From CAZAYB01 sp964489215 (GTDB lineage Bacteria > Planctomycetota > Phycisphaerae > Sedimentisphaerales > Anaerohalosphaeraceae), in contig CAZAYB010000039.1 in NCBI GenBank assembly GCA_964489215.1, positions 1 to 16,174 of the forward strand: a DNA stretch of 16,174 nucleotides, in the 5' to 3' direction. The notes under the pieces are model-generated. The model was not told the DNA's origin, ran no database searches, and saw nothing but the letters and a program-made list of their open reading frames with translations. Position numbers and translations under genes: made by a program. Shown here piece after piece: positions 14,494 to 16,174 of this stretch; the stretch's first letter is position 1, and the number at the start of each line of letters is the position of its first letter.

Positions 14494-15960
14494 TTATCTG
14501 TCCAGTATATTGATGACCAGGCCGGTAAATACTTTGGGATAGAAGAATGTTGATTTCTGCGGCATTTTTTCTCCTGACATGGCAACATTGCGGACCTGGT
14601 CTATGGGGGTTGCGTTCATGAAGAAAACGATATTGCTTTTGCCGGAGTCCACCTGTTCTAAAGCGTATTGTTTGGCCTGGGAGCTGTCCTTGAGGTATTT
14701 GATGTTGGATTGAGAGCTTAGCTGCTTATCGCCTATCCCGAGTATGTCTTCAAGTATAAGGCTGTGCAGGACAGAGACATCGAGTTTCCTGGAGTGGTCG
14801 GTTTGGTTTTTCAGGCGTTTTTTCATTATCTGGTTGTCGGTAAGTTCAGCGGTGTAGAAAGCGCCCGTGCCGGCGTAAAAACCGATTATGTTGACATTGC
14901 TTTTCGCGGATTTTTCCATTTTATCGAACATAAGTTCGCCGGCTTTGTCGCGGGATGTTTTTTGCGATTTTACAGTTGATGGCTTAATATCCTTGTTGTC
15001 AATGGTTTGGGGGTCTTCCTCGAATCGGAACTCGCTGATTTGAAAGTGTTTCTGCATATTGGCCAGCATTTCCGGCAGTAAGAATTGGTTCAGGTTCGAT
15101 ACGAGTCTGTGGGTAGGCAGAACGACCAGGCCCGGGTTTCGCATGTTTACAAATGTCATCATTCTGAACTGGGCCTGTGGGTTGTCCGACTGGCGGGAAT
15201 AGTTAAGTGCAGTTTCGTATCTATGGTGGCCGTCTGCAATTACGGTTTTTTTGTCAGCCATCATTTTTGTGATTGCTTCGATTTGGGCAGTGTCGGTTAA
15301 AAGGTACAGCCGATGAGTGGTGCCGAGGGGGTCAATGTGGTCTATAACCGGTTTGTTTTCAAGCGTCTGGGTGGGGGCGGCAGCGGTGCGGTTTTCTGGG
15401 GGATCGTTTATTGCAGATGGCAGCTGGGCAGAGTTGGAACTTTCGGAAGCTGTTTTATTATAAGGTTTTATGAGTTTGTCAATTATGCTGTCTGCGACTT
15501 TTTCAGGGTCGTCGTAGAGCATAAAAATCTGTCCGAACTGGGCTCTGGTTGCAGTCATCAGTTTTAGTCTGTCTGACTTTGGGCCGGAGAGGGTTTTTTC
15601 GTGCGGCAGAACGGCGTCGCCGAATTCGGTAAGTTTTCCGAGAGCTATAAACCCTGACCTGGTATAGGTTTGTGATTGTATAGTAAAATGCTGGACATAG
15701 GCGTATATTGCAGGTTTGGGGTCCTGTTTTAATGCGGAAGTCTTTATCATTTCTTCGAGATAGTTTTTAGCGGCGGTGTAGGGGTCGTTTGCGGGGTCTT
15801 TGGCTGGTCTTATTGCTCTGACGATGTTGTAAGTGCTTTGCTGGTAGAGGGTTTGCTGCTGGTCAGTGTCAATTACATCGTAAGGGGGTGCTATGCAGAG
15901 GTTGGGGTCTTTTACAACGGTTTCGTTGAAGCGGTAGCCCTTGAAAGGTTTGATTTGCAT
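14494..15960 (-). CDS. DUF1015 family protein
   Basis: The 488-residue product has the hallmarks of the DUF1015 family: KPFKGYRFN and APPYDVID near the N-terminus, PHEKTLSGPKSDRLKLM (119-135), and IADGHHRYETAL (241-252). The conserved ending FYPKVFTGLVIN is also present. It has no signal peptide or membrane segment, so it is cytoplasmic. The biochemical role of the family is not established to my knowledge; members often lie beside phosphoglycerate dehydrogenase and class V aminotransferases. A Ser/Asn/Pro-rich insert at about 168-205 looks like a flexible linker. The coding strand is strongly C-rich (for instance 28 C against 9 G in 15361-15420), opposite to the other minus-strand genes here, which suggests a different replication-strand history. 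The ATG at 15960 has only a weak ribosome site. Confidence 0.9.
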   Translation of the reverse strand: MQIKPFKGYRFNETVVKDPNLCIAPPYDVIDTDQQQTLYQQSTYNIVRAIRPAKDPANDPYTAAKNYLEEMIKTSALKQDPKPAIYAYVQHFTIQSQTYTRSGFIALGKLTEFGDAVLPHEKTLSGPKSDRLKLMTATRAQFGQIFMLYDDPEKVADSIIDKLIKPYNKTASESSNSAQLPSAINDPPENRTAAAPTQTLENKPVIDHIDPLGTTHRLYLLTDTAQIEAITKMMADKKTVIADGHHRYETALNYSRQSDNPQAQFRMMTFVNMRNPGLVVLPTHRLVSNLNQFLLPEMLANMQKHFQISEFRFEEDPQTIDNKDIKPSTVKSQKTSRDKAGELMFDKMEKSAKSNVNIIGFYAGTGAFYTAELTDNQIMKKRLKNQTDHSRKLDVSVLHSLILEDILGIGDKQLSSQSNIKYLKDSSQAKQYALEQVDSGKSNIVFFMNATPIDQVRNVAMSGEKMPQKSTFFYPKVFTGLVINILDR

Positions 15961-16174
15961 TTTTAAGTCCAGTTAACAAATAGGTTTACATTACTAAAAT
16001 GCCCGTGTTTCCATTATAAAGGATATTGTTTTGCGGGCTATAAACAAAGTTGGGAATTTAACAGAAACATGGGGGAGTGTAAAGATAAAAAAGGGTTAAA
16101 TTTGAGAGGTTAAACGAGATTTGAAACGGGTGTTCAATGCGACACCTGGTATATAAGAAAATCCGCAAAATTTT
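15961..16174. other. Intergenic region upstream of the DUF1015 gene
   Basis: No gene is supported here. A TATAAT on the minus strand (16018-16013) about 53 bases upstream of the DUF1015 start could be a -10 element, but no good -35 stands 16-18 bp further. TTGTTT (16026-16031) and AAACAA (16042-16047) form an inverted repeat around it. The plus strand remains G-rich up to the window edge. Confidence 0.35.

Overview
This window looks like a bacterial chromosome segment of moderate, somewhat AT-leaning composition. The best guess is a planctomycete-like bacterium of the Phycisphaerae/Sedimentisphaerales type. The hints are a nusA-infB-rbfA cluster with no rimP in front of nusA, a lysine-rich histone-H1-like protein, a self-cleaving XRE/S24 repressor, and a class V aminotransferase next to a DUF1015 gene. 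No rRNA or complete marker set is present, so the taxon is inference. No transposase, integrase, CRISPR array, tRNA or rRNA was seen.

Layout. Positions 1-167 hold a GC-rich hairpin and the first copy of a 72-bp dispersed repeat, just 3' of a membrane-anchored PIN/TRAM protein (168-1400, minus). Next come a LexA/CI-like self-cleaving repressor (1599-2564, minus) with paired operator-like repeats at its start, a 56-residue coiled-coil gene (2782-2952, plus), and a large membrane sensor (3132-5657, plus). The sensor has REC and HPt domains but no phospho-accepting histidine in its HisKA-like box and no ATPase domain. The second copy of the 72-bp repeat fills the convergent gap before yebC.

From 5744 to 12761 all genes are on the minus strand. 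In transcription order they are nusA, infB (with a 100-N assembly gap), rbfA, a helical DNA-glycosylase-fold-like protein with a Lys/Thr/Ala tail, hisG (long form) and yebC. This is mainly a translation/transcription-factor operon. It is preceded by a consensus sigma-70 promoter (TTGACA-16-TATAAT) and a roughly 290-nt leader with at least five stable hairpins and a strong intrinsic terminator only about 30 nt before the nusA start. The leader is either an independent small RNA or an attenuator of the operon, and is the strongest candidate here for an undescribed element.

From 13255 to 15960 there are a UUCG-loop terminator, a class V (alanine-glyoxylate/serine-pyruvate type) aminotransferase and a DUF1015 protein, all minus strand. 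Between about 14.3 and 14.5 kb the G-versus-C strand bias inverts: the plus strand is C-rich to the left and strongly G-rich to the right. This may mark an inversion boundary, an assembly join or a replication-related switch.
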